Under the pieces are notes generated by a model. The model was given only the letters and a program-made list of their open reading frames with translations, did no database searches and was not told the DNA's origin. A stretch of DNA of 64,000 nt from the NCBI GenBank assembly GCA_022606425.2, contig JAHDVF020000025.1, forward strand, positions 62,001 through 126,000, read 5' to 3'. The translations under genes and the position numbers were made by a program. Source of the stretch: Lepidostoma basale. Lineage: Eukaryota > Arthropoda > Insecta > Trichoptera > Lepidostomatidae. Of this stretch, positions 20,823 to 30,174 are shown in pieces. Each line of letters begins with the position of its first letter. The first letter of the stretch is position 1.

Positions 20823-21240
20823 CTTTTCTTCTTCTAATTCTTAGTGTAGGCCTAGTGGCCTGTTTCTTAAGAGGAATTGGCCTCCTGCGAAGTCGACTCC
20901 CAGCTGTTGATCCATCTCTTTGGTGGTCTGCCCGGGGGTCGTCTACCATGGGGCTGGCCGTGTAACACAATGAAGGGGAGTCTGGATGGATCCATGATCC
21001 ACACGTGTGCATACCAGTATCTTCTCCTTTAGCTTCCCCACCTAACGGCATCTTCGACCTCGCATATCTCCCTTATTCGTGTATTCCTTATCCTCTCTTG
21101 CAGTGTCTTGCCAGATTTATTTCTGAGCGTATTCATTTCTGATACTCTGAGCGCGTTTTTTTTGTGATTGTGGTGTCCACTTTGCACTCGATGCCAAATG
21201 TGATTATGGGTCCCACACAAGTCTTTCAAATTTTTACTTT
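20823..21240 (-). pseudogene. LINE-F copy 3
   Basis: Minus-strand segments SEMNTLRNKSGKTLQERIRN and TRIREICEVEDAVRWGS, then DTGMHTCGSWIHPDSPSLCY and ADHQRDGSTAGSRLRR, ending in a GAA-type tail. Same family as 16569-16975 and 52299-52618. It begins inside the ORF C-terminal part. Confidence 0.85.
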
Positions 21241-21268
21241 GCTGCTGATCTTCATGTCAGTTTACTAT

Positions 21269-21530
21269 TTATATCATATAAGTAAATTCCAATTTCAGAT
21301 CTCCTTCTGGTACTGTGTCAGGTCCCCCATAATGATCAATCACTGGAGCGAAAGCGTCTCTGCTACTTTGCTCATTCCCGCCAAAGCCTTTATATTCGTT
21401 AGCTAAGACAACTGCCTTCTGCCAACTCCCCGCTGTTTCTCTATCATTCCCTTGATTATCACCCGAAGGAGATGGTATTTTTCCCCATTCCGCCCCTCTT
21501 ACGTCCACCACGTCTGACAAATTTTTGATA
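21269..21530 (-). other. Unrecognised coding-like segment
   Basis: The minus strand has an open frame of about 85 codons containing GAEWGKIPSPSGDNQGND and APVIDHYGGPDTVPEGDLKL. Composition is unlike chance frames in AT-rich DNA (few Lys/Asn/Ile/Phe runs). The frame opens on a non-ATG codon, so it may be an exon or a transposon piece. No family recognised. Confidence 0.25.
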
Positions 21531-22310
21531 GATGTTTATATGCTACTATGTTGAGAAACGTTTCACATTTTTTAGTTAAATCTACACTAGCACCATCTAT
21601 TAAGATTAGATGTAAGCATGAAGCAGAAAATCTTTATTAATGCAATGTGAAAGGCTACGCAATTATCATAAATTGCTAGAACACATGACAGAAAATATGA
21701 GGCCTTTCTAACCTTCAAATTCAACAATAGTTCTACTATTATATCCGGCATTGTTTAATTTAAGATGGCCAATTAAAATAGTTTGAAAATGTATGGATCT
21801 CAATTCGTTTTGTCGCCTGTTCTGCTTACGAGGTTAACTCCAACGACTGACGGGAAGTTAACCGTGTTTGAGTATTTCCCGGTGTGAGTTTTCCTCCCAC
21901 CGGATCAATGTATGAATAAACTTTAGAACAAATCTTATAAACTCCCTGGATCCTTGCACTCCGTATGATAAAGCATTTGCCATCTCGTCGGGTGAACTAG
22001 AAATAAATAGAACTTGGGCGAACGGCGAACGAGCGGGAAACGGGAATATTCGAGTTCTGTCTGAAAACAGGTGCGAGAGAAGTGTACGCCGATGCAATTT
22101 CACTGTACTTTTGGCACTATACGGCTTAAATGATGCACAGACAACGTTTAAAGGTGCAAGCGGGTGCATTTCGCTTGTTAAGATAAAAATTCAATTCGTC
22201 TTCGAATAATACGCTGGTCATGATACAAATATCTATTTAATCAAATTCTTATTTAATCAAAGGCCATCTAATTAAGATTATCAAGATGTTAATATAAATG
22301 AAACATTTTG
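21531..22310. other. Low-copy DNA with a 103-codon minus frame
   Basis: 21858-22169 (minus) is open for 103 codons (MHPLAPLNVVCASF, then SHLFSDRTRIFPFPARS) in a GC-richer patch. No motif recognised and it is not repeated in the window. It may be chance or a lost exon. Confidence 0.3.
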
Positions 22311-22640
22311 TTTATTTTTCTTCTATATTTGTGTTGTAGATGTTTTATTTTCTTTTTTATATACTTTGTATATAATTCTTAAATAATTTTTTTTATATAT
22401 TTAATATAAGACATGTTTCGGACAACCCGGTCCTTCCTCATAAACGTTCCAAAATAAATCTTTATAACATCTGTCAAAACTGATCATATTTGTAAAAATT
22501 TTATAATATTTTAAATATCTTTATAATATCACTGAGGAAGGACCGGGTTGTCCGAAACATGTCAAATATTTAATTTTATTTTTTTCTAAAGTTAAGTGTT
22601 GTATACAAAGTATATAAAAAAGAAAATTTTATTTACGCTT
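22311..22640. repeat. Foldback family N, copy 3, near-complete palindrome
   Basis: The outer arms TTCTTTTTTATATACTTTG and AAAGTATATAAAAAAGAAA enclose inner arms with opposed hammerhead-like motifs (minus 22410-22440, plus 22526-22563). The spacer holds TTTATAACATCTGTCAAAAC. It is a useful reference for family boundaries. Confidence 0.85.
22526..22563 (+). ncRNA. Hammerhead-like motif, family N right arm
   Basis: Core CTGAGGA (22532-22538), extra A, GGAC (22540-22543), loop CGGGTT, GTCC (22550-22553), GAAAC (22554-22558), palindrome ACATGT (22557-22562), C17 at 22563. Core and stem II are intact; stem I is weak. The left-arm partner lost C3. Confidence 0.5.
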
Positions 22641-22706
22641 TGAAAAAGAAAAGAAAAATGAACCCAATATTACTATGGTTGTAAGGGGTACCTTTTAACT
22701 TTGTCA

Positions 22707-22770
22707 TGATTGATTATCATGACATGCGATAGGAAGCTAGTCTATCGCCATTTTTATTGTCACGTTAATT
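22707..22770 (-). repeat. SINE-T fragment (3' body)
   Basis: TTATCATGACATGCGATAGG and TCTATCGCCATTTTTATTGT match the SINE-T body on the minus strand. Head and tail are missing. Confidence 0.75.
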
Positions 22771-22855
22771 GATTATATACAGCATAATGATTTTGCCAAA
22801 TTATGACATTGTTTATATGGTAACGGTATTGAAATATTACAGAATATAGTACGCA

Positions 22856-23263
22856 TCGTGAGAAGTCGGAGAAATGGACGATTTTGCATGCCACGATGTA
22901 TGAATGTTGAGGAATCTATAGAAGTGTATCAGGAAATAAAAGTATGGCAGTCCATTATTATTATTATTATTATTTTTATTTATTTATTAAAAAAAATATG
23001 TATACAACAGGTCGCATAAACCCATTTACTGTATACAATTTGCTTTTAAGCTGATATATTGATTCTCGTGATATGTGATAGGTAGCTAATCTATCGCCAT
23101 TTTATTATAATGAGAATTCTACACTAGGCCAATGACAGTGTGACAATCAACTGCGATCGCCGTGAATCAAACCCGGAACCTTCGGTATGCCAGGCAGAGC
23201 TCTTACCACTTTACCACGAAGGTCGTCTATCCCTTCAGGGAGAAGGCGCGATGGTTAGTTACC
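22856..23263 (+). pseudogene. LINE-A copy 6, interrupted by SINE-T copy 5
   Basis: 22856-22960 runs from the GAGAAGTCGGAGAAAT region to GGCAGTCCATT. The final CTATCCCTTCAGGGAGAAGG and GATGGTTAGTT lie at 23226-23263, after the SINE. About 8 bp of LINE-A expected at the junction are missing; a target duplication is not clear. Confidence 0.8.
22990..23223 (-). repeat. SINE-T copy 5, full length, inside LINE-A
   Basis: Minus strand: tRNA-like head at the right (CGACCTTCGTGGTAAAGTGG), B box GGTTTGATTCACGG, body, then the tail TATACAGTAAATGGGTTTATG and TTGTATACAT with an A-rich end at the left. Confidence 0.9.
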
Positions 23264-23892
23264 TGGTTAAATTAAAATTGTGATGTTGGTAATTGTATCT
23301 TTAAGTTTTTATTAGATGTATTATTTTAACGCATTTAATAAATTACTCTCTAATCAAATTGAAGCAACAACATAAAAGTTAATAAGTTCCCATAAACGCA
23401 GTCCGATCTTCAGAGGACAGTAAATAATTTGAAACTGTTGCAATCCTCCAATTTACATCCATTTAAGAAGTAAATACGAGTCCCATTCTATCAAAATTGG
23501 CATCGGAATCGAGTTATCTGTTGCAGATGTGATTGGGCGTATCTGGATCCTTAGGAAAGGGTGAAAAACGAAATATGTAAGTACCCTGTAAACAGCCAGT
23601 TGCTAGGAAAGCGTGATCTTGTTAGGTGGGGTGAAATTGAACGGCCGGCACTCCATTAGTCCGCTAGAAGCAATTGTGCTTGGTTAAGTTGGGCGTAATC
23701 AACTTTGCACAGTGATATTGTTTATTTTACACTCAATTATGCAATTAAGTGCTATTTTCAAAAGAGATCAAGAAAATAAACGAATTACCAACCATTTTTT
23801 CGTTTACGATCAAAAATAAACAAAAAAATTTTAGTTTTAAAAAAAAGTATTTGTTGTTTCCTGAACTGTGAAACTGAAATGTGAAACTCCAA
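23264..23892. other. Low-copy DNA, no gene recognised
   Basis: 23440-23720 is GC-richer and unique in the window (GGTGGGGTGAAATTGAACGG). No frame or repeat recognised. Confidence 0.4.
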
Positions 23893-24098
23893 ATTAAAAA
23901 ATTAATACGAATGAAAACGTCAGTTTTCTAGAAATTTCATTATATTTTATTTCGCCCTTCTAAGGTTATCAAATCTCTCAGGCATTATCAAATGCCCTTC
24001 TAAGACATTTGATAATGCCTGAGAGATTTGATAACGTCTTTCCCATAAAATATAATAAAACTTCTAGAAAACCTACGTTTTCATTCGTATTAATAAAA
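23893..24098. repeat. Foldback family M, copy 4
   Basis: Arms TAATACGAATGAAAACGTCA and ACGTTTTCATTCGTATTAAT are nearly perfect complements. The inner part has been rearranged (CTCTCAGGCATTATCAAATG repeated in both orientations), and the GAAACATGTC box is deleted. Confidence 0.82.
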
Positions 24099-24099
24099 A

Positions 24100-24235
24100 A
24101 AATGTGTGTACTTAACCACGGTATGGTTATTATAATTGATGCCAACTAGTTTCGCTTGGACCCAAGCTTCATCAGGGCAGTGCAATAACTATTATCGGCA
24201 TCGATTATAATAACTTTACCGCGATTAAATATTTT
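24100..24235. repeat. Foldback family R, copy 1
   Basis: GGTTATTATAATTGATGCC and GGCATCGATTATAATAAC are inverted arms about 15-20 bp long around TAGTTTCGCTTGGACCCAAG. The minus-strand hammerhead-like motif is at 24140-24179. It lies between two M copies. Confidence 0.75.
24140..24179 (-). ncRNA. Hammerhead-like motif, family R (best three-stem match)
   Basis: On the minus strand: stem I TGCC (24179-24176) with GGCA (24043+97 to 24140, that is 24143-24140); core CTGATGA (24175-24169); one extra A; stem II GCTTG with CAAGC closing GGTC; GAAAC (24053+100, that is 24153-24149); palindromic stem III ACTAGT (24150-24145); T17 at 24144. Every conserved core base is present. Stem sequences differ fully from families N, O, P and Q. 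Confidence 0.6.
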
Positions 24236-24309
24236 TTTTTGTTTGTTTGATAAATAAAATACTAAATTAAAAGAAAATGAAACTTGATATTTCACCACGG
24301 CAGACACCA

Positions 24310-24530
24310 TAAATAGCTAATACGAATGAAAACGTCAGTTTTCTAAAAGTTTTATTATATTTTATGGGAATGACATGTTTCGCCCTTCTTAGTCATTATC
24401 AAATGTCTGTGTTATTATCAAATCAAGTGTCACATTTGATAATGCCTTAGAAGGGCGAAACATGTCGTACATAAATATTATAATAAAACTCTTTGAAAAC
24501 TTTCGTTTTTTCATACATATTAATAATACA
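24310..24530. repeat. Foldback family M, copy 5
   Basis: Left arm TAATACGAATGAAAACGTCA, GGGAATGACATGTTTCGCCC; right arm CACATTTGATAATGCCTTAG, GGGCGAAACATGTC, ending CTTTCGTTTTTTCATACATA. Both arms keep the GAAACATGTC box but have CTTAGAAGG where other families have CTGANGA. Confidence 0.85.
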
Positions 24531-25148
24531 ATATTTTGTATTAAATTGTATTATACACCAACAATTATTATAGAATATTTTTCTAATATATCTTATTTCT
24601 TGATAAAGCAAATTTTATAAATTAATTTTTAACTTTTTTGTTACATTTATGAATGTAAATTACATAAAGGTGTGTTTTAGATACGATAAAATACAATTTA
24701 TTTTATATCTATTAAAGTACATTTTAATAACTTGGTTATGTGAAATAAGGTAATGTTAGTAAATAACGACAACACATAGATATGCACAAAACAAGTTTTC
24801 TTAAGATGTTTTATTGATTACATTTTTGTCAATTTTTTTTTTAGAACTGTGTATTAGAGGGTGAATAATTTAATAGCGGTAGACCAGCCCATGCGAGGTA
24901 CACTTGAGAAAAATGAATTAGTAATGATAATATTAAGGGTGTCTCCTATACCGACAGCTTTGCACCTGAAAGTTTGCTATAACTATTATTACCTTAAGAA
25001 GTAAACTTCCCTAACTCTGTTTTAAAAATAAAAATAATAATACAGATAAACATATAAACATGTGTTTACAATTATGTAAATTTAATATTCTTTGTACTAA
25101 TATTAACCGTGTATATACTATATAAATCCGTGTACATCGTAATATAAA
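24531..25148. other. AT-rich DNA, no feature recognised
   Basis: No gene or window-wide repeat identified. Confidence 0.4.
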
Positions 25149-25287
25149 TCTTCTTCTTCTTCTTCTAAGTATAGGCCCTGTGGCCTGTTTCTTAAGAGAA
25201 ATTGACCCCCTGCGAGGTCGACTCCAGCTGTCGATCCTTATCTTTGATGATCTGACCGGGGGTCGTCTGTACAACACAATGGGGGTA
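25149..25287 (-). pseudogene. LINE-F copy 4, 3' end
   Basis: TTCTTCTTCTTCTAAGTATAG and GGCCTGTTTCTTAAGAGAAA, GTCGACTCCAGCTGTCGATC match LINE-F 3' ends; (GAA)n tail on the minus strand. Confidence 0.8.
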
Positions 25288-25489
25288 ATATTATAGTAAA
25301 TCAGTGTTTTATATTATATAAATATATATATAATATTCATAAAAAATTGTAAAAAAAAATAATCAAAAATAACACATAAAAACACTTATAAGAGGAAATA
25401 TTTTTAAAATGCTTGATAATTATTAATTATGTTTTCTTTATTCGCCATCACTTTGTGATATGGAATCACATTTAATTTTTTTTTTTAAA

Positions 25490-25860
25490 TTATATACTAA
25501 TCTCATTATATTGTTTCGGGCCCTGTGTTCCTTCCTTACTTAATAAATTATAACAACAAAAATAGGTGGTAGTCTAGGGGATAGAACGCTTGTCTCCTGA
25601 TCCAAGATGTTTTGGTTTGAGCCTGGACACGACCAGATTCCTTCTTCATTATAATGAGCTATTTTCTGCTCATATTTGTAGATTGTAAAATAAATTCTCA
25701 TATCATTGATTTAAATCTTTGGCATTAGTCTTTTTTAAAACTAAACAAAAACAAATTGTTAAAATTTCTAGACTAAGGAAGGACGTCTGTGGCCCGAAAC
25801 ATGACTACGAAAACTGTTAAAAAAATTACTGTTTGAAAACAATATATTTTTTTCAATTGT
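25490..25860. repeat. N-like foldback split by a tRNA-derived SINE
   Basis: Left arm TTTCGGGCCCTGTGTTCCTTCC at 25514-25540; right arm CTAAGGAAGGACGTC and TGGCCCGAAACATG near 25771-25803. The SINE at 25562-25735 separates them. Motif CTAAGGA is close to CTGANGA, with stem II pairing GGAC-GTCT poorly. Confidence 0.6.
25562..25735 (+). repeat. Second tRNA-derived SINE family, single copy
   Basis: GGTGGTAGTCTAGGGGATAG resembles an A box region and GGTTTGAGCCTGG a B box, about 45 bp apart, with a possible anticodon arm between. The tail (GTAGATTGTAAAATAAATTC) differs from SINE-T. It is not a functional tRNA gene: the acceptor stem does not pair. Confidence 0.55.
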
Positions 25861-26207
25861 TAAAAAACGGTTTATTCTTTTTGTACCTTTCATTTTTATT
25901 TAAAAAATAAATAAATATATATGACTTTTAAAATAAATTAAACGGAATTTACCTCCGAACTATGGAACTTCCCACGTCGTTTCCTAGTTTGAACTTAATA
26001 TTATTATGGTCGTCATAAAGTGTTTTCGGGTAAGGGTCTTTATAGTATTGAAATATCTATTTTATATACATGTTTGTCGTTTGAATAGTTTATTACATAC
26101 GTACTTTAATATACACCTAAAATATATACGTATTTATTGCGCCTTGACCTTTTGCCATAGCATTACACTAACACGTGATACCCAGTGTTCATAAAAAAAA
26201 TCATAAA
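25861..26207. other. No recognised feature
   Basis: AT-rich sequence. Small frames have no motif. Confidence 0.35.
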
Positions 26208-26335
26208 CTCTTTCTTCTTCTTCTTCTTTTGGTGTCTTGTCAAGTCTCCCCAACGTTGACGTATCACTCGAAAGCAGGTGTCTCTGTCCCTGGCAGCTCG
26301 AAACAATTCCTCCATAAACCTTTGAGTACGAGGGA
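26208..26335 (-). pseudogene. LINE-D copy 4a, short and diverged
   Basis: The minus strand reads MEELFRAARDRDTCFRVIRQ, followed by a long GAA tail (TTCTTCTTCTTCTT on plus). It is the same C-terminal block as the adjacent copy (VEELFRAVQDKDRYAEVIAN), but from a diverged subfamily. Confidence 0.8.
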
Positions 26336-26346
26336 ATTTATTGAAC

Positions 26347-26832
26347 TTCTTCTTATTCTTCTTCAAGTGCCCTGTCGGGTCTCCTCAACGTTGGCGATCA
26401 CCTCGGCGTACCTGTCCTTGTCCTGCACCGCTCGGAACAGCTCCTCCACACTTTGGATGCCGGTCCACTCCCTCACGTTTCGCAGCCAATACATTTGTCT
26501 CCTTCCGAGCCCTCGGCGTCCCTCAACTTTTCCCTCCAATATCAGTTGGAGAAGATGGTACTTTTCCCCACGCAGTATATGACCCAGATGTGAGATCTTT
26601 CGAACCTTAATAGTTGATAACATTTCCCTGTCAACTCTAGCTCGCCTCAGGACCTCGGTATTGGTAACCATGTCTGTCCAGGGAACTGTGAGCATTCGGC
26701 GATGGAGCTACATTTCAAATGCTTCCAGTCTGTTCATTGAGTTAACTTTCATGGTCCAAGTTTCACACCCGTACAATAAAACAGACCACACATATCAATT
26801 GATCAGTCTCTGGCGAAGTTTCAAGTTTACGT
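26347..26832 (-). pseudogene. LINE-D copy 4b, longest and best preserved
   Basis: The minus strand keeps 110 open codons: MLTVPWTDMVTNTEVLRR, ISHLGHILRGEKYHLLQLIL, EGKVEGRRGLGRRQMYWLRN and EELFRAVQDKDRYAEVIAN, ending with a short GAA tail. Upstream on that strand, after an out-of-frame stretch, is the YGCETW-type region (complement of AGTTTCACACCCGTACA). The RT catalytic core is absent. Confidence 0.88.
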
Positions 26833-27379
26833 GATTGACGTATTGAACTAATGAAATATTACTAATATTTTATCTTTTGATTTACGAGTATCTGTGTATA
26901 TTGATACACTTCCACCATAAAAACTAACTTATATATAATAAATCAGTAAATATGTACTAAGTTGATACATTTTCACTTTCAATATACCTACTCGAAATTA
27001 TAAATGTGAGTTTATACCGCATTTAATTGAGTATTTTCTGCACTCTTACGATTACCGCAGTAGGGAGATGTTACAACCATATATTTGGTAAATGATCTAA
27101 TTGATTAAGGAATGAAAATTTTCCTTAATTATTTTAATTATATAAATATGCTTTTATATTTAAATTTAATTAGGATTATTATAAGTTTTATTACAAATAT
27201 AATATTGTTTTGACCAGACATGATACCAAAATTTAGCTGCCAAGGCTCTTTGGAATTACAAAAACAAGTAGAATAAAACTTATTATTTCATAATTTACAA
27301 TTCATTCTTTCAATAACCAATAATATCATAACTTAAACAAATTTTATTTATTTTTGAATTTTAAACTCCAAAATAAATT
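26833..27379. other. AT-rich DNA, no feature recognised
   Basis: No gene or repeat identified. Confidence 0.4.
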
Positions 27380-27551
27380 AATTGCGTAGATTTTCACGGT
27401 TGGCAGCAATATGCTTTGTGTGATTTTGGGTAACACCGTATGACGTATGAGATCGTTGCAGTCTTCATCTTCAGGGTAATGTGGTGGTCGTAATAAATGT
27501 GATATGAGTTGTGTTTGCTAAGGTACTTCAAGTCGACTGAGAACAAGAAAC

Positions 27552-27587
27552 CACACGGTGTTACCCATTATTGGGTAACACCGTGTG
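27552..27587. repeat. Perfect 16-bp hairpin
   Basis: CACACGGTGTTACCCA at 27552-27567 and its exact complement at 27572-27587, separated by TTAT. It belongs to family S, directly left of SINE-T copy 6. Confidence 0.9.
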
Positions 27588-27591
27588 TCTT

Positions 27592-27850
27592 GGGACCTTC
27601 GTAGCCGAGAGGTAAGTGCACTGACTGCCACCCCGAAGGTACCGGGTTCGATTCCCGGCGAGGTCAGTGTGATTGTCACACTGCCTTTGGTCTTGTGTAG
27701 AATTCACGGGACAATAAAATGGCGATAGATTAGCTACCTATCACATGTCACGAGAATCACTATGATAGCTATAATAATACCCTTTACATCGATTTGGCTC
27801 ATGCTGGCATGATGTAAAGAGGATTCAATAAAATAATAATAATAATAATC
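27592..27850 (+). repeat. SINE-T copy 6, with alternative 3' tail
   Basis: The head GACCTTCGTAGCCGAGAGG and B box GGTTCGATTCCCGG plus the body agree with SINE-T. The tail is different: CCTTTACATCGATTTGGCTC, GCATGATGTAAAG, ending in AATAATAAT repeats. The same tail occurs in copy 11 at 54180-54419, so this is a subfamily, not a chance fusion. Confidence 0.92.
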
Positions 27851-27884
27851 ACACAAAACATATCCAAAATAAATTATTTATTAT

Positions 27885-27995
27885 CGTTTATGGGAATGAC
27901 ATGTTTCTCATGTGACATGTTTTTATAAGGCAAAACATGTCTTTACCATAAAATATAATAAAGCTACAAGAAAACAAACGATTTCTAATTTAAAC
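27885..27995. repeat. Foldback family M, copy 6 (core only)
   Basis: GGGAATGACATGTTTCTCATG and GCAAAACATGTCTTTACCAT, followed by AAATATAATAAAGC. The M centre is deleted. Confidence 0.65.
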
Positions 27996-28416
27996 TTGTA
28001 ATATAAATCTGTATATAGCTTTGAATTTAAATTAAACATGAAATCATTAGGGAAGTATCTACATTCACGAGTAAGTATCGTCGTAATTTCCGACGGTTAC
28101 CGGAAAATTTCATCAAAGCTTTGGTACAAATTTGATTGATTGTACTGGAGAATATGAGAAATATTAATTTTGGTATCGATAGATTTAGTGAAATATTTGG
28201 GTTAGTGCCGTAGTGAACGCTTAGGGTGGGAGCTATGTGCGAGGGCGTGACGAGATATTTGATATTTAGGATCGCGTCTCTAGGTATCGGCGGTTTCTGT
28301 TGCCGGGTATTGTTAGGTAAATGTCGCAGATTTTGATGAATTTGCTTGCGGCATTTGAGGTATTATGGGTACGTAAGGAATACACGCGGATCAGAAAGGA
28401 TATAGTCCTTGTCTAA
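27996..28416. other. Low-copy DNA flanking the minisatellite
   Basis: 28200-28400 is GC-richer (GGTGGGAGCTATGTGCGAGG) and not repeated elsewhere here. No frame recognised. Confidence 0.4.
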
Positions 28417-29150
28417 TAATGAGTTTTCCTATTATATTTAAGTGTTTAATAATGAATTCTCTTATTATATTGAAGGGTTTAATAATGAGTTTTACTTATA
28501 TATTGAATTGTTTAATAATGAGTTTTCCTATTATATTGAAGGGTTTAATAATGAGTTTTAATAATATATTGAATTGTTTAATAATGAGTTTTCCTATAAT
28601 ATTGAAGTGTTTAATAATGAGTTTTCCTATTATATTGAAGTGTTTAATAATGAGTTTTCTATTTATTTTGAATTGTTTAATAATGAATTCTCCTATTATA
28701 TTGAAGTGTTTAATAATGAGTTTTCCTATTATATTGAAGGGTTTAATAATGAGTTTTACTAATATATTGAATTGTTTAATAATGAGTTTTCCTATTATAT
28801 TGAATTGTTTAATAATGAGTTCTCCTATTATATTGAAATGTTTAATAATGAGTTTTCCTATTATATTTAATTGTTTAATAATGAGTTTTCCTATTATATT
28901 GAAGGGTTTAATAATAAGTTTTCCTATTATATTGAAGTGTTTAATAATGAGTTTTCCTATTATGTTCAAGTGTTTGATAATGAGTTTTCCTATTATGTTC
29001 AAGTGTTTGATAATGAGTTTTCCTATTATATTGAAGTGTTTGATGATGAGTTTTTCTATTATGTTCAAGTGTTTGATAATGAGTTTTCCTATTATATTGA
29101 AGTGTTTGATGATGAGTTTTTCTATTATATTGAAGTGTTTAATAATGACT
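28417..29150. repeat. 33-bp minisatellite, about 22 units
   Basis: The unit is roughly TTTAATAATGAGTTTTCCTA followed by TTATATTGAAGTG. Because 33 is divisible by 3 and the unit lacks stops in several frames, three frames stay open: plus MSFPIILKCLI repeats (249 codons), plus FNNEFSYYIEV repeats, and minus IIGKLIIKHFN repeats. The last third has a second type (TTTGATAATG, TATGTTCAAG), partly alternating as a two-unit period. There is no signal of selection on protein; read as non-coding. Confidence 0.95.
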
Positions 29151-29182
29151 CGAGATGCATTCTCATAAACAAAGTACTATAC

Positions 29183-29420
29183 AAACTAACTAACTATCAC
29201 GCCATTTCCCCAGAGAGATAGGCAGAGAGACACTGATCCTTTTTTAATTTTATCTATGATGCAGTCATATGTCTTACATTTCTTTCTTATTTCATCGTTC
29301 GGTATTCTTCTTAGTGATCTCATTTCTACGGCGTTTATCCTGCTTTCATCCTTCTTTTTCCAGCTCCAACCTTCACTTCCATACATGAGGGTTGGCACTA
29401 GAACTCCATTGTGTACTGCC
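29183..29420 (-). pseudogene. LINE-A copy 7 with internal deletion
   Basis: The minus strand reads LMYGSEGWSWKKKDESRINA, VEMRSLRRIPNDEIRKKCK and KIKKGSVSLCL, ending in the TTAG tail complement. The WFGHMERM to REICQE region is deleted, joining KGS directly to the end. Confidence 0.88.
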
Positions 29421-29486
29421 ATATTTGCTTCTGTGGATATATCTAAAATCTAAAATCCTCTAAAATCTAAAATTCACAATATGGAA

Positions 29487-29872
29487 AAACAAAAACATGG
29501 CCATTAATAAGACCTATAATAACATATGGCGTCGAAGCTAGGGCAGACACAGTAAGAACCAAACAAGTTTCGAGGACTTCCAAAATGAAGACACTGAGGA
29601 CGATAGCAGGCAAGACACTGAGAGATATGTGAGGTTGAGGATATTTTAAGATGGAGCAGACAGCGAAAAAGGGACTGGTACGGTCATGTTCAAAGAATGG
29701 ACACCCCCAGACTCCCCTATATTGCATTGCATAATCAACCTCATGGGACTCGGTCCTCGTGGAAGACCTCCTAAAAATGGAAGGACAGCTGGGAATCTAC
29801 CTCACAGGAGGAGCAACACTCTGGAGAACAGGCCACATAGGTCTACAATAAGAAAGAAGAAGAAGGAGAAGA
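29487..29872 (+). pseudogene. LINE-F copy 5
   Basis: Blocks RPIITYGVEARADTVR, KTLRTIAGKTLR, then R-RDWYGHVQRMDT, PRLPYIALHN, RGRPPKNGRTAG and the GAA tail. Sequence order YG.EA, KTLR.IAGKTLR, WYGHVQRM, RGRPPK identifies the C-terminal half of a non-LTR ORF. Frameshifts are present. Confidence 0.85.
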
Positions 29873-29882
29873 CTTTTTTTCC

Positions 29883-30017
29883 TGACATACAGTCGACCAT
29901 CTCTCGTGCGTCCCTGGTATTATATATTTATTTTATTTTACCTCTTCTCAATAGATGTCTTAAATTCTATTTGTTGTTTGTAATATATTTTTAGAAAATA
30001 AACTGATTTGATTTGAA
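29883..30017 (+). pseudogene. LINE-B copy 4, 3' UTR and tail
   Basis: ACCATCTCTCGTGCGTCCCT, CTCTTCTCAATAGATGTCTT, then AATAAACTGATTTGATTTGA: the LINE-B 3' end with its AATAAA signal and TTTGA tail, in plus orientation. Confidence 0.85.
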
Positions 30018-30174
30018 AACATGATAAATTTCTAGAAAATACACTTTTCATTCACATTAATTTATTGAAACTGTAGTTTTTATTATAACAATTAAATTAA
30101 AATAAATCATCTTAAACTAACAAAAAAAATTGAGAAATAATTAGTTTTTTTTTTGAGATTTGGAAGAAATTAGT

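Larger units (their letters stand above)
27380..27890. repeat. Foldback family S copy 1, split by SINE-T copy 6
   Basis: Left arm TTTTCACGGTTGGCAGCAAT with CACACAAAGC-type sequence in complement; the end of the right arm (AATCACACAAAACATATCC) lies beyond the SINE at 27850-27870. The minus strand at 27436-27475 reads CTGAAGA, T, GAAGA, CTGCAACGA, TCTC, a partly mutated hammerhead-like motif. Confidence 0.65.

Noticed and set aside
24310..24530. Active hammerhead in family M
   Set aside because: GAAACATGTC is present but CTGANGA and stem II are absent in all M copies here.
28417..29150. CRISPR-like array
   Set aside because: Units are directly adjacent with no unique spacers, and the genome is eukaryotic.
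28419..29168. 249-codon ORF of MSFPIILKCLI repeats as a membrane or repeat protein gene
   Set aside because: It is a translation of a 33-bp minisatellite; three frames on both strands are equally open and the unit drifts without codon bias.
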